From Paludibacteraceae bacterium (lineage in GTDB: Bacteria > Bacteroidota > Bacteroidia > Bacteroidales > Paludibacteraceae), in the NCBI GenBank assembly GCA_017464025.1, contig JAFUEI010000052.1:55336-119335 (forward strand): a DNA stretch of 64,000 nt, read 5' to 3'. Both the position numbers and the translations under genes were made by a program. Shown piece by piece: positions 61,814-64,000 of this stretch. Numbering within the stretch: the first letter of the stretch is position 1; each line of letters begins with the position of its first letter. The notes under the pieces were generated by a model. It made no database searches, was not told the origin of the DNA, and saw only the letters and a list, made by a program, of their open reading frames with translations.

Positions 61814-62953
61814 CTACTTGCCTGTTTCGGTCAGTGCTTGTATCAGCGCATCCAATTGCTGCCGTGTCATGCCGTGCTCGAGCATAAATGCGGCAAAAGC
61901 CTCAGCAAAGTTGACATCAGGCAGCAGAGCCTCATTGTCAATGCCGGCATAATACATCAGACACGGGTTGAGCCGCAAGGTCAGCAAGGTCCGGCACACG
62001 TCCGGAGAGTCCGCGGGAGTGATGAAGTAATAGTTCTCATAGGTCTTCAGGTAATCATCCACCATCTCTTGATACGTGGCGCCGCATAGTCCTTCGAGCA
62101 ATGCGCAGACGTAACCGGTACGGTCTTTTCCCTCTATGCAATGCACCACATACGGACCCGGACGCGAAGACATGTCTATCAGGGCGGCTATCAGCGGCGT
62201 ATTGAACGCATCGACCGTCGGATCAGCTTTCAGCGGACAGAGGATGACATTCCCGCTTTCCCATAGCTGACGGCTGTAGGCAGGCATATCGTAAGAAGCC
62301 ATCTTGGCTTGGTTATCCGTGAGATTAAGCACCGTCACAACCCCTTGTTGCTCCAAATAATCAGCCACATACTGCGCACGACTTATTTCATTGCTGAACG
62401 GCGAAGATGAACGATGCAGTCTCCCTTCTGCAATATTGCCCGCCCTCACTGAGCGCGCGTTGGCAAACGCCTCGTCCGACGGGTATTCGTTGCGGACGTA
62501 CTTGTATTTCATGCCCAAGGCAGTCTGCACATCGAGCCTGCCGCCTTTCTCTTTCATCTTTACGGCAACTGCCTCTCCTTCCCTGCCCATAAAAATCGAA
62601 GGCAGACCGGTGTTGTTTGCCGTGAAGCAGACAGACGGGTATCCGGGATAACCGACACAGATGTATTCACCCGTGGCAGAATAAAAACCGTCGTAATAAG
62701 GCATGACAAGTTCCGTGTCCTTGAGAGCTATGGCAACAACGTCGCCGAGACTGAAACCCGCCTTCGTCATATCTTCTTCTGTAAAACTGAGCATAGCGGC
62801 GCCAAACTCATTGTACGAAACTATTTTGCCGTTCAGCACCTCATGGGGAGTCTTATCTCCGCAAGAAGAAACGAGCGTCAAGACGGCAAAAAGAGCCAAG
62901 CCGATAGCAATGTTTTTACGGCATCGCAAGACAGATAAGCATTTCATATTCAC
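61814..62953 (-). CDS. Tyrosine-protein-phosphatase-like lipoprotein
   Basis: 379 residues with lipobox VSSC (Cys31). The N-terminal half (IVSYNEFGAAMLSFTEEDMTKAGFSLGDVVAIAL...GREGEAVAVKMKEKGG) resembles the C-terminal domain of SAM hydroxide adenosyltransferases. The C-terminal half is a Y_phosphatase3-type domain with the P-loop HCIEGKDRTG (271-280), holding catalytic Cys272 and Arg278. It is probably exported and lipid-anchored. The substrate is unknown; related fold members act on phosphotyrosine or phosphoinositides. It stands alone on its strand. Confidence 0.85.
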   Translation of the reverse strand: MNMKCLSVLRCRKNIAIGLALFAVLTLVSSCGDKTPHEVLNGKIVSYNEFGAAMLSFTEEDMTKAGFSLGDVVAIALKDTELVMPYYDGFYSATGEYICVGYPGYPSVCFTANNTGLPSIFMGREGEAVAVKMKEKGGRLDVQTALGMKYKYVRNEYPSDEAFANARSVRAGNIAEGRLHRSSSPFSNEISRAQYVADYLEQQGVVTVLNLTDNQAKMASYDMPAYSRQLWESGNVILCPLKADPTVDAFNTPLIAALIDMSSRPGPYVVHCIEGKDRTGYVCALLEGLCGATYQEMVDDYLKTYENYYFITPADSPDVCRTLLTLRLNPCLMYYAGIDNEALLPDVNFAEAFAAFMLEHGMTRQQLDALIQALTETGK

Positions 62954-63070
62954 TTATTTTAATGTATTGACCATATCACTGTTGTTCGTCCGCCACGAAT
63001 GTCTAAAGATAGTTACTAACGGATAATTATCCAGTTCATCAGTTTGGAACTTTATATCACGCTTGAGCGT

Positions 63071-63169
63071 TTAAAAGAAACTCTCAAAAATCTCCTGCTT
63101 ATGAGTAATAGAATGTACAACATCTACCTTTTTCAGTTCCTCATCTAACAAATCAGGGGCTAATTGATG
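63071..63169 (-). pseudogene. Possible 3' remnant of an unidentified gene
   Basis: A 32-codon open stretch (LAPDLLDEELKKVDVVHS then ITHKQEIFESFF and stop) has protein-like composition but is preceded by an in-frame TAG and lacks a start codon. It lies between the phosphatase gene and the broken rloB and may be debris of a lost accessory gene. A perfect palindrome GGATAATTATCC occurs nearby at 63021-63032. I recognise no family. Confidence 0.25.
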
Positions 63170-63220
63170 CTACCTTTTGAACTCATACGCAAAGGTGTGA
63201 AAAAGTGCCATAATATTTTA

Positions 63221-63821
63221 TTATTTAGTATATAACAGTTTGAAAAGTCTGTATAGTTCGCTGTATGATATGGTATCATCGGGTGTTTTGTTGTCGGCAA
63301 AAGTTTCAGCACGCTCGCAGGCAATGGCGAGTCGGTTGTCCTCAAGCAAGAGACGCACCCATTGGTTTTTTTTCGAGGAACTGGGCGTTTTTGTCAAAAT
63401 CAGGGATGTATTTGCGTAGTGCATTCATTGCCTCACGAGAGGTTGCCATAAAACGATTGGTATTTTCGAAATAAAGCAAGAACCAATATTCAATAGATGG
63501 CATGCTATCACATAGTAGCACATCAGAATTTTTGCCATATTGCTCAATCAAATCTTGCTTGCGCTGTTTCTCGACATTATCCCAGCGAGTTGTGTCCATG
63601 TCAAATACGCACGCAGCCTTTCCTCCCATTGATAAAACAGACTCAACCAACTTTTGCATATCATGCGCCGTATCTGAACCAAAGTATTTTGGCTTAACCT
63701 CTATCTTTAGCCCACATAAATCTTTTAGATGGCGGAAGTAGTATTTTTCAGTTATTCCTGCTCCAATAATAGTGAGTAGCGGTTCGCGCATTTTGCGCGT
63801 TGGGTTCATCTTGCGTGCCAT
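63221..63821 (-). pseudogene. rloB: RloB-family Toprim-like protein, frameshifted at an A8 run
   Basis: Read from ATG 63821 the frame gives 159 residues with LLTIIGAGITEKYYFRHLKDLCGLKIEVK, the acidic pair CVFDMDT and PSIEYWFLLYFENT, as in RloB proteins. It then stops soon after an eight-base A run (T8 on the plus strand, 63366-63373). Shifting frame at that run restores NQWVRLLLEDNRLAIACERAETF and continues to a stop at 63221, giving about 200 residues, the family's normal size. The upstream rloA ends 4 bp before the start. The cause may be phase variation, programmed slippage, true decay or a sequencing error. Confidence 0.8.
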
Positions 63822-63825
63822 AACA

Positions 63826-64000
63826 TCAATCTATATTAGGAGTTGCCCCAAAGCGTCCGCCTCGGTAAGCACGCTGGAGTGAACGAATTTTATTTATCCC
63901 TGCAAATTCAGCCAATGAATATAATGATGTCGCACCATCATCGCCTTTTTCCGTAAACCACACGCAGTCGGTCCGAATTAAATCATTGACTAATTCCAAA
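63826..64000 (-). CDS. rloA: RloA-like AAA-family ATPase, C-terminal fragment (gene continues beyond window)
   Basis: The frame entering from the right edge encodes 57 residues: LELVNDLIRTDCVWFTEKGD and, further on, LYSLAEFAGINKIRSLQRAY to FGATPNID. This matches the C-terminal pattern of the OLD-like/AAA_21 ATPases encoded next to rloB (motifs VWFTEK and SLYSLAEF). Walker motifs lie outside the window. With rloB it would form an RloAB pair, a type associated with phage defence and often found in restriction-modification islands. Confidence 0.72.
   Translation of the reverse strand, partial: LELVNDLIRTDCVWFTEKGDDGATSLYSLAEFAGINKIRSLQRAYRGGRFGATPNID

Overview
The window reads as one contiguous piece of a Bacteroidales (Bacteroidota) chromosome. 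The evidence is the gene families (PorW/SprE-like and GldB-like lipoproteins, reverse rubrerythrin, DUF3127, paired glycine-lipid-type acyltransferases, a radical SAM/lipoprotein pair of the TIGR04133/TIGR04134 type) and the promoters, which repeatedly match the Bacteroidota form TTTG - 19 to 20 bp - TAnnTTTG. I see no tRNA, rRNA, CRISPR array or intact insertion sequence.

Layout. 1-194: 3' end of recO. 209-17586 (minus): a surface/envelope block with a 2819-residue adhesin-like protein (nine adhesin/Fn3 units and four GCDS repeats), two paralogous ~1000-residue secreted proteins, an OmpA-family barrel protein and a small outer-membrane barrel. The three large secreted proteins share a short C-terminal motif. 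17987-26984 (minus): housekeeping genes, namely a purple-acid-phosphatase-like enzyme, DUF3127, pgk, a radical SAM/SPASM protein, rpiB, queG, a thioredoxin-fold lipoprotein lacking CXXC, a MarC-family protein and an acetyl-CoA hydrolase/CoA-transferase. 27142-49254 (plus): mnmG, apt and uvrC; then, after a reverse rubrerythrin on the other strand, a TPR protein with an outer-membrane barrel, the radical SAM/lipoprotein pair, two lipid acyltransferases, LD-carboxypeptidase, DUF2147, recJ, a DUF4015 lipoprotein, tsaB and a PorW/SprE-like lipoprotein. 49255-53179 (minus): GldB-like, nadA, corA, rsmA. 53283-54714 (plus): GtrA-like and flippase-like membrane proteins. 54725-60909 (minus): the rod-shape operon mreB-mreC-mreD-mrdA-rodA followed by tsaE. 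61814-64000 (minus): a tyrosine-phosphatase lipoprotein, then the start of an RloAB-type defence pair whose rloB is broken at an A8 run.

The most important non-coding feature is a candidate chromosome origin at 51231-51452 between nadA and corA. It has a very AT-rich stretch and four DnaA-box sequences. Hand counts on the plus strand go from C>=G on the left to clear G>C on the right, and the change also occurs between two genes on the same strand (nadA and corA). A sequence identical to the Bacillus parS consensus lies at 29026-29041 between mnmG and apt. Other regulatory observations are a leaderless-looking tsaB promoter, face-to-face promoters at 53220-53289, a terminator-like hairpin at the 5' end of the mreB leader, two intergenic 11-bp tandem repeats and a dispersed 25-bp element.
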